In this document: positions 25,921-40,397 of the stretch, piece after piece
How positions within the stretch are numbered: the first letter of the stretch is position 1
Layout: every line of letters begins with the position of its first letter
Origin: Setaria digitata
Taxonomy: Eukaryota > Nematoda > Chromadorea > Rhabditida > Setariidae
Assembly (NCBI GenBank): GCA_003640385.1
Contig: RCAB01000207.1
Span: forward strand, 1-64,000
Length of the DNA stretch: 64,000 nt
Direction of reading: 5' to 3'
The notes under the pieces: model-generated
Told to the model about the DNA's origin: nothing
The model's database searches: none
Seen by the model: only the letters and a program-made list of their open reading frames with translations
Position numbers and translations under genes: made by a program

Positions 25921-28573
25921 ATATGCATAGGACCACAGCCGTACTGTACCGTTTTTTTCTCCTAAATTATGCCGCTTTAACCACTCTGTCATTTTTAATA
26001 GGCCATCAAACGCTAAACAGCAGTTCATATGCTTTTAATTTTTCGTTTAATTTCAAATACATTTCATAAAATACTGGCCATGCTGTCATATGAACCTTCA
26101 TTTTATAGTACCATCGCTTTAAGAATTAGAAGGAAAGGTCGTAATTGCTCGATCATGTGCTTATTCATGCATAAATAATTTGTTTTCCATCAATACCTAC
26201 AAAAGCCACCGCTTGTTTTCAATGATAATTCCTAACAGTACTCCACCAAGCTTTTTGTTCATTGTTCAGTAAGCACAGTGAGGAATCTATGCGTTGAAAA
26301 CCTATGAATTTTAAGATCGACGAATTCTGAGGTGATGTGAGGAATCAATGAACGAATTTTTCGGAGATTTAACGAAAAAAATTTTTGATTTTAATAACCA
26401 TTTAGAATCAAATGTCCCAAAGTTTCATTCAACTGAGTAAGAAGCAAAATTTAGGGTGAGAAGAAACTGCTGATAAGTTTAAGTCAATTTTATTTTGCAG
26501 TGGTTTCGTTGAGTATAATATGCTAAGTCAGTTAAAAGCTGATTCCTATGCAAGTCCTAGTCTTTCAGAGAGCGTAAAAGCATTTTAATAATTTAAACCA
26601 AAAATAGAGCAAGGAGTATTTTTCACAAACAATTAGATAGAACAGCGATGAGTCAAGATTCTAAGTTAGCATTTTAAAGGCTGATAATATTTTTCCGAAG
26701 ATAAAATCAGAAGTAACATGAAGAGTGGTTTGAAAAAGCAAAAGTACATCAAACGTAGTATTTTCGGAATTTTATTAAAAATGATGAAAGCTTGTGACTC
26801 ATTTTCCATGCATGTTGTTTTGTTATGAATTATGTTTCATTAGTTCGGTGCTTATATTTTTTAAGACTTATTTAAGCGGCGAACTTCCTGTGATTCAAAC
26901 AGTGAAACTGCTTTATTTCAAACCACAAAGGGGACGAAATTTTAAGTCATGAATTTCAGTTGTTTCGTATACCTTCAAATTTAACAAGTCTCGAATTGTT
27001 TCTAACCAATTAACCTTAACCTATCAGTACCTAACTACAGTTGGTCGTCCTAAGAAGCAGCACTATTCTACGAAATGACAGAAACTATTTCAGTGATTTT
27101 TAAGCAATATCTGAAGTGATACTAAATTAGTATTAGTATAACCTAGCAAAAACGAATTGATCACATTGTGTGCTTTTTGAAAGACACGAAAGAAATTGTT
27201 ACTTATAAGATTTTCTCGACAAAGAGAATTCACCCGTACAATTAAATTTTGCTATATGGATAAACGATTGTTCTTTGACTGGTAAAATTAATTTTATTTT
27301 CCAATTAAGGGACGCGAAGGGAGGAGATTTGTTCCTCATCTGATTGAGGAAAATGTTAAATTCAACCTAATCAGTTTTGCTGACATTTTCATCTATTTAC
27401 ATTTCTTAAATAGGGAGTATTTTTTAAATGCTCGGATTGGACATCACATTTCCTCTCTCTCAATTTTGTCCCTATATCCTGAAATTCCACTTCAGTCTTG
27501 TTAATTGCAATTTATGGCACTTCTACCACTTGATATGCATTTGTGAAGTTTCCTATTACTGATCCTCTTGCAAACCTATCAAAACTTTTCTCACCTGTCA
27601 TTAAAGTAGATTGCCTGATCTATAAGGACCGTGCACGGAAAGTTGCAGAGAATGGTAGTATTAAAGAAACCACGATAACATACAACAATTCTTCGCCAGT
27701 TTAAATATAAATGAATTTCTTCGACCTCACCAATTCCCATTTTTTAGAATTGGGACAGCAGTATATTTGCCTTCACATCCTTTGCTTGATAACTAACGAA
27801 CTGTATGTTTTCTGATCACACATAAGGTTTACGTGAGAATGTCTCACCTGGGATGAATCTCTTCAGTACTTTACTTTAGTAACATTAGTAATATCGTGGG
27901 GTCCGCAACAAACGACATTTATGACGGTACTTCTTGGCAGCTCCGTAACAAACAACCAACCACCAATGATTAGCATGCTCTTGCTTACTTGAGCTTCCCT
28001 TTTTGGCGAAAAATTTGTTTTACCATGTTTTGCATTTGTGTCTTTTAGTTACTATAAAACCTTCGACCTTGAAGGTTACATGAGGTCAACAAGTAATATA
28101 TAAAGTGTTATATCCGTAATTCATTCGCTTAGCAGCAACTTCTGATATCTGTAATTATTAATATCGTAAAACTGTCCGAGTGATTTTAGTATTATTATAT
28201 CAAAATTAATTTTTTCGGGAATTTCTTTCTGATATCAGTACTTTGAGAACTTTGCTAAGTCAGTGAGTTCCTCTTAGAATGATAATATCTTTGTTGAAAC
28301 TAAAATGAATCGTAAAAATATAAGCAGTCATGATGACCCTATATTCTTCTTACAGTTTGTATACAAAAACCGAATTTTTTCGTACTATAGTTGAAATGGA
28401 GCCTGCAACTTTGACATTTCTTGAACAGGATTGACAAGCCCTTTCTTATTAGTTCAAAATATAAAAGACCTTTTTCAACAATCAAAAAAATTGCTTTACA
28501 TTTCAAAATTTTATTCAAACGAAAAGTTATTTCGAAAGTTTTAAGTTCATTAAGAAATTTCCCATACGCAGTT

Positions 28574-28578
<5 letters not shown>

Positions 28579-28624
<46 letters not shown>
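28579..28624. repeat. 46-base poly-A run
   Basis: An uninterrupted run of 46 A. The flanks show no target-site duplication that I can see and no gene-like sequence on the 5' side, so a retroposed cDNA is not supported. Open frames through it (poly-Lys or poly-Phe) are artefacts. Confidence 0.95.
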
Positions 28625-28628
<4 letters not shown>

Positions 28629-30429
28629 CTAATATTAAGCAGGACCAGGACAATACGAAAATTTCGATCAACATTCACATGTGATCGGTCCCCAAAATCA
28701 TGAAGTAAGATTTTTGCTTCGAACACAAATAACGCGGTGTATTCGCTCAGCTTAATCCAAATTTTTATTATTTCAATCAGTAATGTTTGCTACATAAGTA
28801 AGGCAAAAATCAGTTCTTTTTATTATTCCATTTTCAGTTATTTTAGTATCGAATCAAATCGATTCCTAATCAGTGCCACAAAAAACATAATTCCATACTT
28901 AAGAACTGATATCACTACTTTGAGAATATAAATATTTACGATTCTTTTTGTTATTCTTTGTCCTAACGACTCCTTGCGGTCCTTATTCCGTTTAGAACAT
29001 TATATTGTAAAAATGGTGTTGCAGAAGCTTTTCTTTGCCTTCGAACAAATATCTTCTGAAGCAAACCGGTTTTCTAGCAACGTATGACTCTTTAGATTTG
29101 CAAAAAACTTAAGGAATCGAACAAAAAGACAAAAGCACAAAAGTGCTAAATGTCGAAATTTCCCAGTGATTCAAACAATTAGGCAAAACCACAAAAATGG
29201 TTTAATAGCTTTGTAATTTTGGAGTTGACAGTCATCAATCAGCAATATTTACTCTCTTATCATCGGTTTCTGAGATTGTTTGACACTTACATCTATGAAA
29301 TTAATGCTGTTCCTACAGCAATTATTTCTAAAATATTGTTTTATCAGAAAAAGATAATATATCCTTAAAACAAAGTAATCAGCTCTTTGCATTACTCTTG
29401 ACAATTTTAAAAAGTGTCTCTCCACCCATCTACAGACAGCATCAAAAACCTTTCTTCTGCAATATAAACCAAAAAGAACTTTATTGGATAATTAATTAGT
29501 CATTTGCAGCCAACAATGACATTTCCCTTTTTTACCAACCACTTAAAAACAAATCAGTTTTTCTTGCTTAAGCACAGCAATTGTTTTTTTTTTCCCCGAT
29601 CACAACTTGATGCAACAACACACCTGTCACAAGAATGCGAGATTAATCCGGTCTAGGTGGTTGTGGTTTTTAATTCACATTTTACAAATTTATCTCCGAT
29701 TTACGCAGATATGAATAGCAATTCCTTGCTCTTCATAATCTGCATTTGAAAAAAAAAACTCCAAATATACAAAAATTCTCAACAATAATTTTCGAAAGTA
29801 TATAAATTTTGCAGAACTTGCATTCAAACTGCCTTTGCAATTTTTACGTATTTTGTGAATAATTATTTAGGATTAAATTATTTATCGTGAGAACTGTTAT
29901 AACCTTTTTTTGGATCATAATTAAAAGTATAGTTTGTTGCTTCAAAAAGCATTGATATTGTTAACATTTATAAAGAAAATATATTTATTTTGTTTGCATA
30001 TAAAAATTTGTGATTGAAATTTACTTCAGATTGATTTCTGCTCAATCAGGATATAATAAAATGTTAGAAAAAAGCTTAGAAATTGAAAAATAAGTAGAGG
30101 AAAACGATTTCATCCTTTCGTTCGGAATGTGGATAATTAGGCTACTGTTTCCACCTTTGCGAAAGCTGCGACAATTTCTAATTTTTAGATCTATTACCAG
30201 CTAATCGACTTCCAAGACAAAAACCAAAATAAGCACCGAATCTTTTCGTTGTTTTTGATTCTTTGAATATAAACTTTGCCGGATTCATCAAGCTAAGCCG
30301 ATAACAGTTTTTAAGATAAAGGGAAGCTGATTTGTAAGGTGACTTGTCGATTGCGAAATGCGCCTAAAATGCGTGTGACTTAGGCGTGCTCATGAGATAT
30401 CGCAGTAAAAGTTGAAAAATAAGTGCGCG

Positions 30430-30656
30430 AGTGAGTCTGACTTGCTTGGGCGTCTTATGCCACCGCATGCAACACGTCGTTGGGTGGGCGTGGAAGGTTC
30501 TGCTTGCGATAGTCGGCCATTATCAAACGCATAGTCTCGAACGAATTGACACAACTGGTTCGCGTTCCTCGTGTTCTGCTCGACGAAGGAGACCCGCCGC
30601 GGTATCGCAAACGATTCGTTTACACGTATGGGCATATGCTGTTCCACGTATTTTAG
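30430..30656 (+). promoter_or_regulatory. GC-rich patch and probable promoter/5' region of the calmodulin-like gene
   Basis: About 220 bases with many CG dinucleotides stand out from the AT-rich surroundings. It ends in an acceptor-like TATTTTAG at 30656, eight bases before the ATG at 30665, consistent with a trans-spliced start. Open frames run on both strands here (plus 30431-30679; minus 30390-30647), so an alternative is that part of it is a real coding exon. A plus-frame ATG at 30628 would begin MGICCS, a myristoylation/palmitoylation-like start, but its phase does not fit the next exon. Confidence 0.4.
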
Positions 30657-30664
30657 GTCCAGAA

Positions 30665-33600
30665 ATGCTCATCAGGTAGGTCTACCCACAACACCTATTG
30701 CATTTACTATCATCTGTATATTCCTTCTACTTATTCCAATAATCTCAAGCCATGATCTCAAAAGACAATTGTACTGCAAATATTGCAGAACTTCGTTGAT
30801 ATTCTTTAATTTCTAAAGGGCAATGCGGTTACCTGTTTTGTTGTGCACAGGTATCGTATTGTTACCAATTTCTGTCAGGTGTTTGCACTTCATATGGCAT
30901 TTTTTCCACTCCATCAATTCTTTTTTTTTTTTTGCCTATAAGAAGTTTGAAATCTTCGTTCACAAAACTGAGAAATTGTAATTATTAAAATTCATACATG
31001 AAAAGAGCAAATTAGCCTAAAAGCAACATACTTATTCTAGTGCTCCATGACTGCTTGCATAAAAATTCTTGTCTTTTCATTCAGTGAATCTGAAATGTTT
31101 CACACATTGATTCTTGATTCCAGCAGGTTATTTTCTTACTTCTACTTTTATTCATCTTCGGAAACTTATAGAATTTCACAACTCAATAATATGAACAACG
31201 CTGTAGTACTAAGACGATAGCTCATTTGATTGCACAAATCATTTGCATAAGCATACGTTTCAAGCTGATGCTAAAACTTGTCACGTTGCAACTATTAGAT
31301 GAAATTATTTTTGAAACAATAAACAAATTTTCAAGGATTGAAGAAATTTTATAAAAGTAATAGAATCAAAATTCTTCATTAACAATGCAGATCTTTTAAA
31401 CAGCGAATAATAATTTTAATTTGGCATCAAACTGATCAGGCTAAAACAAGTTTTTTTTTTTTTATGCAAGGTGGTGCACAACAGGACATATTTTTTCTGC
31501 TTCGTATGATATTTTCGGAAAATAGTTACCTCACTATACTACTCTCTGACGTATATGTAATTATAATCAAGCGTAATTATGTCTAAGTGAGGTTTTATCT
31601 TATTTGAGTTGTCCTAGTAGATTATTTTAAAAAATTGGAAGAATGGCCATAACTGGTACGACGAGCTTCCAAGTAAAAGCAATAGAATCATTATATAAAA
31701 GTTGTGGTTGGTTTTGTTGTTCCTAGCATTTGATTATAACTGAGGTAGCACGTGTACATCAAAGATGGGCTTCTGGTATTTTATGAAATTTTGTTGATTG
31801 AGATCGACAAATGAAATTTTGTTAAGTCTATAAAAATTAATTGAGTTTTACAAATTTCTTAATCTAAAGATTTCTCTTCATTTTATAATCTTTCTTTATG
31901 AAGTCTGATTTAGAAAGTACCATAACAAGGAAAACATATAAATAAGTTAAGCCTTGTTTATTCTGTGATCTTATCACATTTTTTTTAAAAAATTATTGTT
32001 ATATGAAAATAAAAATTATCCAAAGAATGCAACTTCTGACTACTTAGATGGTCTTATTTACTTTACCGAGCTTATTTTAATTTTATGGCTTGTTTGATGA
32101 CAGGAACTAAATCATTTTTACGAACAACCCACGTCGATTAATATAATTTTCAGCTCACTGCTAAGCACTTCAATTGTAACAAATACCTCTAAGGAATTTC
32201 GCTATCTATTAATCTTCAAACTACTGAACTTTTAGTAAAATTAACATTCCACGAAATAGAACATCATGTTTCGTTATGTAGCCAAAGTGATAATACCTGA
32301 GTGTTGTTGGTATGCAGCGAGAGGATTCTGTGAAATACAATACAACTTAACTAAATGTTTTTTTTTTTTTTAATTTACAAGGAATTTGAACTGATTGATC
32401 AGATAGAATAATCAGAATAGTCCGATGATTGCCATCATGAGTTTTCATATGTCATAATTGCTGTGCAATCGATTCAAGCATTGGCCATCAGTCGTTTTAC
32501 TTACCTCGTAACTGGTCAAAAATATCTACTCTAATGGAAGTAAAGAGTAATTTAATATTAATAATTGAATTAAGTTATTCGAATAAAATGTCATGTATAA
32601 TGAAGAAGCAACGATCTAAAGGTCATTTGATTGATTCTCTGGATTAGTTCCTAGACTTGCTCAAACGGATTCGTAAAATTTTATTTGGTGACTGTTTCTT
32701 AGAATAATTAAGTAGTCTTGAGTTTACCTTGCATCTCGGAAGTAATGAATCATTAATTTTAATTATAGTCATTTCAGTTTTTAACTGTCGACATCGTACT
32801 TTTTTCAGTTATACAGATAAATAAAAATCTGCTATCTCAAGCATCTCTGTATCCTATCCTAGAAATACTTGTAATATTCAAGTACAGTTCTAATTAACGA
32901 GAATAATCTTATCTTCATCGACTCATAATTGACAGTTTCAACAGCGGAATTACTCATTTAGAATACAAGCAGTGGTGAGCTAAAAGAAGAAGATTTACGA
33001 GGAATTTTCAAGGAATTTGATTTGAACGGTGACGGCTACATACAAAAAGATGAATTGAATGCGGTGATGATAAAAATGGGCCAATGTCCAACGAATGATG
33101 AATTGAATGCAATGTTCAGTGCTGCAGACAAGGATAAAGATGGCAATATTGATTTCAGTGGTACTTTTTGAAGTTCTATAAGCACTGCCTTAAATAAATA
33201 TTTAATAAATGTTAATTGATTTAAATACGTAAAAGCGAACAAAAACGTTTCCTGAAAACATAACTTTTCGCGTAATGGCAGCCTAAATAACCATTATGAT
33301 AAAGTTTAGTCTCAGGTGCATACAGCTTCTGAAATTGTACCTAATGGGCTAGGTTATCATTGTAAGCTCAGATAAGTTATAAGCGTAAATTTCATACTTC
33401 ATACGAAGGTTGCAGAATTTCTATCCATAGCTTATGCAAATCCACTCTCCTTATCCTTGAAAGCCGTTTTCGAAGAATTAGACATTGACGGTGATGGTTG
33501 TATCACACGTTCTGAATTACGAACTGCGTTCCAACGAATGGGGCATAGCCTTACGGACAGTGACATCAAGGCCATTTATAACCAAGTGGATGCTAACAGA

Positions 33601-33775
33601 GATGGAAAAATTAATTTTGAAGGTGCTGATGTATTTTCTCTTTTATTAAAAACGGATCTGAAACTGATTTAATAGTTTTGATGTAAAAACTTTTCCTTTT
33701 AAAAAAGTTTTACTGCGATATAAAACAAAGTATTTTTTAGAATTTTGTCAAATGATGGCGAGAAAGAGAGGCTGA
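30665..33775 (+). CDS. Calmodulin-like protein with four EF hands
   Basis: Exons 30665-30675, 32973-33160, 33416-33622, 33741-33775 give 146 residues, close to calmodulin's 149. All four EF loops are canonical (acid/Asn at 1, 3 and 5, Gly at 6, Ile at 8, Glu at 12): DLNGDGYIQKDE at 20-31, DKDKDGNIDFSE at 56-67, DIDGDGCITRSE at 89-100, DANRDGKINFEE at 125-136. Each pair should bind Ca2+ and expose a helix-binding groove. It differs from true calmodulin in the N terminus, the linker (EFLSIAYANPLSLSLKAVFE) and the C terminus (EFCQMMARKRG), so it belongs to the divergent nematode calmodulin-like group (C. elegans cal-5 is the one it brings to mind, from memory). Exons 2-4 are secure. The 11-base first exon, reached over a 2.3 kb intron, fits phase 2 and the strong donor CATCAG|gtaggt, but it is short and could be replaced by another 5' exon. 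Confidence 0.85.
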
Positions 33776-36700
33776 ATATTGAGAATTATGGAAAATGGTT
33801 TATTTACCTACCTATTTGCATGTGTTTTTTTTATAAATAATCTTAACACATCATAAGAATTTCATCTGTAAAATTATAGTGATAACAGCCTGATTTAATC
33901 CTTCCTTAAAAAGCAACTAATTGTGTAGTTTTCAACAATGGAATTTCAATAATGAAAGATCTCGTGAAAGTCTTAAGCAGACCAGTCGTAATGACAGACA
34001 GTTATTGTCAAAATCGTTTTTGTAATTAAACAAACCACTTATTAATAAGACTTGGGATATATTGTTTATTAAATTTGAAGAGTCAAAGGAATTTACAATG
34101 GGAAGTTGATTATCGCTGGAAACGCTGCAGTTACTTATTACTGTAAATTCAAGCACTTATTTTTGATTGCTAGTTAATAAAACAATAAGCAACTAGATAA
34201 CGAGTAACATTATTCTTATTTAATCATTCATAATAATGCTGGTAATTGTGAAAAAGCAGGAAGTATGGATTAGTCAGTGAATACAGTTCAAAATTTGTGC
34301 TGCTAAAACAATTACATCAAAAACAGTTTTTTTTCTTGCCTTTTTTTCTGTGGAAAGAAAACCCATTTTAAATAGCTCATTAAAAATAGTTCAATATATT
34401 TGAAATAACGTTGAACTTTTAATTAGTGCCATTAGTGAAGAAAAAAAACTAACGATTTATGAAAATCTCTTAAACTAAATATTTCGCACTAGTTTCCAAA
34501 TTCTAATTCAAAATATTTCTCTCTTTTTACTTGCACCCCTTTTTAGCAACCATTTCCTAACATAAAATTGACTGGCCTGAAATCTCAAGACTTATTCCAC
34601 ATTCCCACTTTCTATAGTGGTAGTAGTTTTTGTATCCATAGCTACAGCAAGCATGTCGAACTGAATAATACTGTAAGAATGTAAACAGAAATGAACCAAA
34701 ATTACAGGAGATTCTACCGTTGAGATTTTTGCCGATAATAATTTGCAAAACTCAAACTTTTCTTGCATTTCGGATTTCTCCTCAAAAAATCTGAAATGTG
34801 AGAAAGTTCTCACTCGCCGTAATTCATCGGTCGCTTGTTCTGTTTGCAATTGGAATTTGTTTACGTACGGTTTTGGATTGATGGATTGAATTAAAAATTT
34901 GATAAAATAATTCTTAAATAACCATATTGCTTGATATAAACCAGTCGTCATTTCCTGCCAATAAAATTGTATTAAATTTATTCAATAAAAGCTAATTGAT
35001 GTTATTTAGAAAATTTCTACTAGAAAGATGCTTAATTTAATAAAAATTTTCGAAGCATTTTATTTTATTTATTCCTTTTAAACTAAAAGGTTTTGTAATC
35101 TGACAACAATTTTCCGTTATATTTTATGTAAAATAATTCTCGATCTATAAAAACAAAGGAATAATTTTTCAGTTCCATACAGTTATTATATTAAATTTGC
35201 AAAAAGTTCAGCAAAGAAATTTAAATACTTTCTAGATGAGCTGATATATTTTACATCCAAACATTGCCGGTATACCTTTTTGATTTACGATATGTAATTA
35301 GGAATATTCTTTAACTTGTAAAGTTGTGTTTCATTTCCTTTTAGCTGTTTTTGATAACATTTCTGATATAATGCTCATGAAACACTAGCTTAGATTTCGC
35401 TTCATTTTTTAAATCCTTTTTTTTCAATCCACTCTCGCCTCCCACCCCATTACTCCAATTTGATTAAATTCAATTCGCAGTCGAGCTGTGGGTACAACTC
35501 TATACATCAAACACATTCAACCTCATACTCAAACTTGAGCCTGCATTTTTACAACGGATTAAAATGAAGTTATGAAATTTCTTTCCGATATGGCAATAAA
35601 TAGGGCATTTTCCAGAATTAAAATCTCTTCTTATAAAAAAAGATTGATAGGTGTAATTAAAATGAAAACCGCAAGCAATATTATCTGACTTGATTCGATG
35701 AACTTACCAATAGTGTTAATAAATTAATTGCGAAGTTTTACGGAATGTCAATCCAACTAGCATTCTGGTGCACTTCGTCTCCATTGGAATTTTGATGGAA
35801 TGTTCTGGAAACGATTAAATTGTAGAGCAAATGCAAAACTTTTTTGAAAATTTTTGGCAAAAACTTATAGTCTTGTAGCGTAGATTTCTTCAAACTTTCA
35901 CTTTCCTGATCTTTTGAAACTCTGAGAAACCGATTAGAACTAAAAGTGAACCGAACAATGTATCCATTAGGGATTCCGTATGTTTTATGTCTTCATTTCC
36001 TATATATCCTATAACCCATATTTTTTATAATCCTTATCAAAAATGGATTAACAAATATTTCAAATAGAACCAGAAATTGCTAATTATTGTGATTGAAGAA
36101 GAAAATATTCGAAGTCCACTAAAGCACATTCATCCATGTATCTCGTACAGTTATAATTCATTTCAGTCGCTATGAAAACATTCTCGAATTTCAAACCATT
36201 AACCACTTACACACAGCTTTATTGATATACAGAATTTATCAGAATTTACAAACAAACTGACAAGAATTTTTATTTGTATGAAATAAAATAATCCATGAAT
36301 CACAAAATACGTTTCATAAAGGGAAGGCTGAGTACCACGTTCTACTTCACCTTTTACATAAAATTGACTTTTTGTAACTTCTGTTGCTTGTTCCAGCTCA
36401 GAATTTCGTTAAATTTAATGGATTGTGAGCACAAAACATTTGCTGGAAGATTTATTTAGCATGTTGTCTTATTTGTATTGATTCGATTTATGAAGATATA
36501 GTTTCTAGTAAATCTGATTTTATTCATGAGTGATTGATTATACATAGCCATAAGCAAGCAATTTTAGAACATTTGCTTTGACACATCTTTCCAAGAAAAT
36601 CCAAATCTAGCACATTACAGTGAAGGCTGCCATAGCATTGGGTAATTTCATTAAGCAAAGAGAAATTTAAAAATCAATGAAAACGAAACAAGGTAAAAAT

Positions 36701-39700
36701 TTCGAAAGTCTAAACTGATGAAGAAAGAGACGAAAATTAATTTCGTCTTTTGAAATCATAAACTTCGAGTTCATTCACTTCAGCATTTGCATCCAAGAGA
36801 GAAAAAAAAGTGAAAAATTTATGCATAAGATTTTAACAAAATGTTTTTCACCTTTTCCATAAGTAAAACAGCTCTTGTTTCGTCATAGAATTTCATTGAT
36901 CACACATAATGATAGTTATTATCTTGTTTTTATCATTAAAAATTTCTTTGCATTTCTTTACGGTATTAAAGTCATTGCAGCTCAAACTTTAAGAATCCAA
37001 TAGTGTTTGAGATATTTACGCTCTTGATAATCGTTTCATGTTTTCATGAAACAAATGTGTCTTCTATAGGTTGAAGTTAGAATTGCATTATTTGATATGA
37101 TTGGAATTTATTATATTGCAAGAGCAGCTGAATCGAGCAATTATTCAATTCCAGTTTAATAACTAATGAATACATCGCCATTCAGCATACTAATGCTTTA
37201 GAAAAATCTTTGTCAAAACAATATTGCAATATAAGCTAATAAACTATTTCGTATAATGCTAACTTTAATACTAAACAAAGAAATGAATAAAAATTGCCTT
37301 ATTATATATCATAGTTCGGGTCGAAGTTTTTAATTTAACTGAAAAAAAAGTAAAACATTTTACAAAGCATAGACATGCTAGAGACCGATAATTCTGGCTC
37401 ATTTCTTTTACTTTGACTCTTTTCGTGTTATCCATAGATCTGTTTGTTCAGGAACTATTTTGAAAATGTTTAAAAAAAAAAGAAAGTGGCGAAAATGGAA
37501 GGAAGAATTAGTTGAAAACTTCTCATAGATTTCGAAAACTTAAGTAAAACTTAAAAGTCGAAAAAAAATCATCGTGTTTTCAAGAATTATACTAGATGCA
37601 CAGTTTGTGCATCGTATGTTTTTTTTTTTTCTTTTTTTTTTTTTTTTAATATGAAGACAGATGTTCTGCAAGAGGAATGTGGAAAATTTACTCTAATAAT
37701 TTGATGGAAAACAAATGTTGCTTTAGCCAGTAGATGAAGACAGGAATGGAATAGGTAAAACATAAACAATTAATTGCCACTATAATTAAAGTTTGTTTAG
37801 AAATCTGAAATTTTTACTGTTTTTTTTTTTTTTGTTGTGGAGTTATTTACATGGAAGGTAGTATTTTTACTAGGTGACATTCACTGTATTTGCCATAAAC
37901 AAAACACTTTTTGAAAACCCTAATCTCTGCTCTTTTAATTAAGTCATTTGGAACTTCAAAGAAATTTTCTAAGATTAATTTAAATACTTCGAATCTTAAA
38001 TGTCATCATCGCAACCAACATCAATAATGCTCTGAATTTGAGGGAAAAAGTGATCATATCGAATTGATTGTTTGGTGTCATTAACTGCCCTCTCTCTTCA
38101 CTACACATTCAAAATTTTTTTGCTTAATTTTCCATTTAATCAATAGGTGACACTGACAGAGCCACAACCACCCTTAAAATGTATTTGTAACCTTTAGTTG
38201 AGTTGATGACTGTGTCAATCTATGTGTATCCCTGTCTATATGTATGCATGTCTGTATTTTAGATGGGTTTCAAATTTTAATAATTTTCAGGGACAAGGTT
38301 CATGAAAATTCAATCCTTACCAGGCTTTATGAAGCAGAGAACCTTGAAAAATTCTGTCAAAGTTCCTGATAGAATAATTCGGCATTATCATAACAAGGTT
38401 TTCATTTTTTTTCCTAGATTCATTTTCTCAGAAATAAAAATTTCCAGAGTTAATAAAATAGCTAACCGTCTGCATAATATTTATCCTGTTAACATTTGCA
38501 GTATTAGCTCCTCTTATTAAATTCCGTGACAAACGGGAACTTAATCTATCTAAAAAAAAAAGAGCGACAATGACTCAGCTACTTCATAATCATAAATAAC
38601 GTGATAAATAGCATTACAAACTGTTTTTGATAAAATATTGATAGATCAAGGGGATATTCATCATGATTATAAGTGCTGATACCTTTCAAACCTCATTAAA
38701 CAATGCCTGTCTCCTAGGCTTTCCAGAAGGATCACTGTGTAGAATCTGTTGAGTTGTAAATAACCATTAGTACTAATTATCTTTCGTAGTGTTGTAACAA
38801 TCCTCAAATTTGATCTAATAACTTAATAAAAGTATTTGCTTAGTAATGACTCTTTCTTTGCGTTAACTTGGAAAAGTAAATTGTAGTTAAAGAAAAATGT
38901 GTGTTCAATTATACTCTGTAGAAACGAGTTACAAGTTGATGTCAAAATGCTTACTTGCCACTCCCAATTCATTCCCTTCTTGTCTTTGCTACATTTTAAA
39001 CATCACTTGCGTTCTTTGAAAATTTAAGGAAAAGGAAGTTGAAAAAAGGAAGCATCGTCACTGTGTTCCTACTGTAGTGAATCATTTATGAACGGAATAT
39101 TTCTTTATATATAGATATATATTCGAAAAAAAATTCTTTTTCTTTTGTGGTCAAGCTCTTAAGTAAATGAATATTTTAACCAAGACTAATTTTCTAAACA
39201 AGCTCATAATCTAGTTTAAAATTTAAAAAAAAAAGAAAAATATTTTATTATCATTTGTCTTGGCGAATCTTCGTAAATTATAAGTTGAAAGTATGGAGAT
39301 TAGAAACTTCTAAAAAAGAATTAGAAACTAAAATTTTCAAATGTACTCATATGTAAAATACTTTTCCACACTTTAGCATAATTTTTTTTTTGTAGAAATT
39401 GTAATTTCTCGCCTTAAATTGGCTCAGATATTTATTTGGGCGTCTGAATATCTAAAAACATGTGGCCTACATATTATAAAAAAGAAAAATTATTGCAAAA
39501 GAAAGCAGGTTTTAGCTACGAAAGTTTCTAATGATCGCTAAAAAAGCGTAAAATAGACGAAAAAAGACGTGCGGTTTCGAATGAGAAGCAGAAGCAAGGC
39601 GGTAATGTGCAGCGGAGATGTACCAGTTGAATCGTCCTTTATCAAACAGCGAAATGCCCTGCAGCATTTTTCTGTTATGCTTACTCCATTTTATGCAGTA

Positions 39701-40397
39701 AGCATAATCTATACCATGCCTAATATATTTCAATTTTCGTTTATCTGATATCATTTCAGGTTACTTCGTTTTTAGTTTTTAATTTTTTCATTGAATACTT
39801 CGTTTTTATCATACTTCTTTCATTGGTTTTGATAATCACAATCATGATTTTTATATTTTGAAGTTTCAAACAAGAATTGAATATTGCAGTTAACATTTTC
39901 CTTCCTTTTTTCTTTCTGGTAGGCCTTTATTTCTCAACCAATGTTTATTGTTTATTATTGGCATTCTTCAGAAGCAAAAGCATTCAAAAAATCGCTGTTT
40001 TACAAATCTCATCAACAGCACTAGCAACCAGCCACAATGTTATCTTGTGGAAAAATGAAGATACAAGAAATAAACCAAATTTCATTTTAGTATGAAAACC
40101 AAAAATTCCCACTTAGACTTCATTCTTCGCTCTAGGTGTTTCCTGAGGCGTCTGGTTGGACGGTAGGTGCGGTCCGTCCATATTAACTGCTGATACAGTA
40201 TGTTCCGCTTAGAATCCGTTTAACGCTCCCTTGCAAGATTCACTGTACGAATTTCTCCAAATGGAACGTCAGAAATCAAACATGCTATACTTCTTTTTTC
40301 CATAAAGCAGAAACGTCAGCTCTTTCATGTTTACACTTAGGTATTTTTATTGTATTTCTCCTCTTGCTCAAATTCCCAAATATCTCCTTATTTGCAG
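33776..40397. other. Gene-poor 6.6 kb between the calmodulin-like and ankyrin genes
   Basis: A/T-rich sequence with several homopolymer runs (T tracts near 37.62-37.65 and 37.82 kb) and no exon pair with matching phase. Open frames at 34592-34951 (minus) and 39512-39754 (minus) are the longest but lack splice context. The last few hundred bases (about 40100-40390) must hold the ankyrin gene promoter or 5' exons. Confidence 0.5.

Larger units (their letters stand above)
24295..30646. other. Gene-poor 6.3 kb with an assembly gap
   Basis: Contains the 3' flank of the repeat-rich gene, an ATT-rich microsatellite broken by 15 unknown bases, a 46-base poly-A, and A/T-rich sequence with no exon I can support. 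The right end (about 30430-30650) changes to clearly higher GC content just before the calmodulin-like gene. Confidence 0.55.

Noticed and set aside
28421..28684. Open frames through the poly-A run (poly-Lys or poly-Phe)
   Set aside because: Caused by the homopolymer. No retroposed gene could be recognised on its 5' side and no target-site duplication was seen.
34592..34951. Minus-strand 119-codon frame (QTEQATDELRRVRTFSHF)
   Set aside because: Isolated, A/T-biased composition outside a short middle part, and no acceptor/donor partners. A single lost exon cannot be excluded.
39512..39754. Minus-strand 80-codon frame with slightly raised GC
   Set aside because: No companion exons, and the plus strand gives equally good frames. 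Looks like chance.
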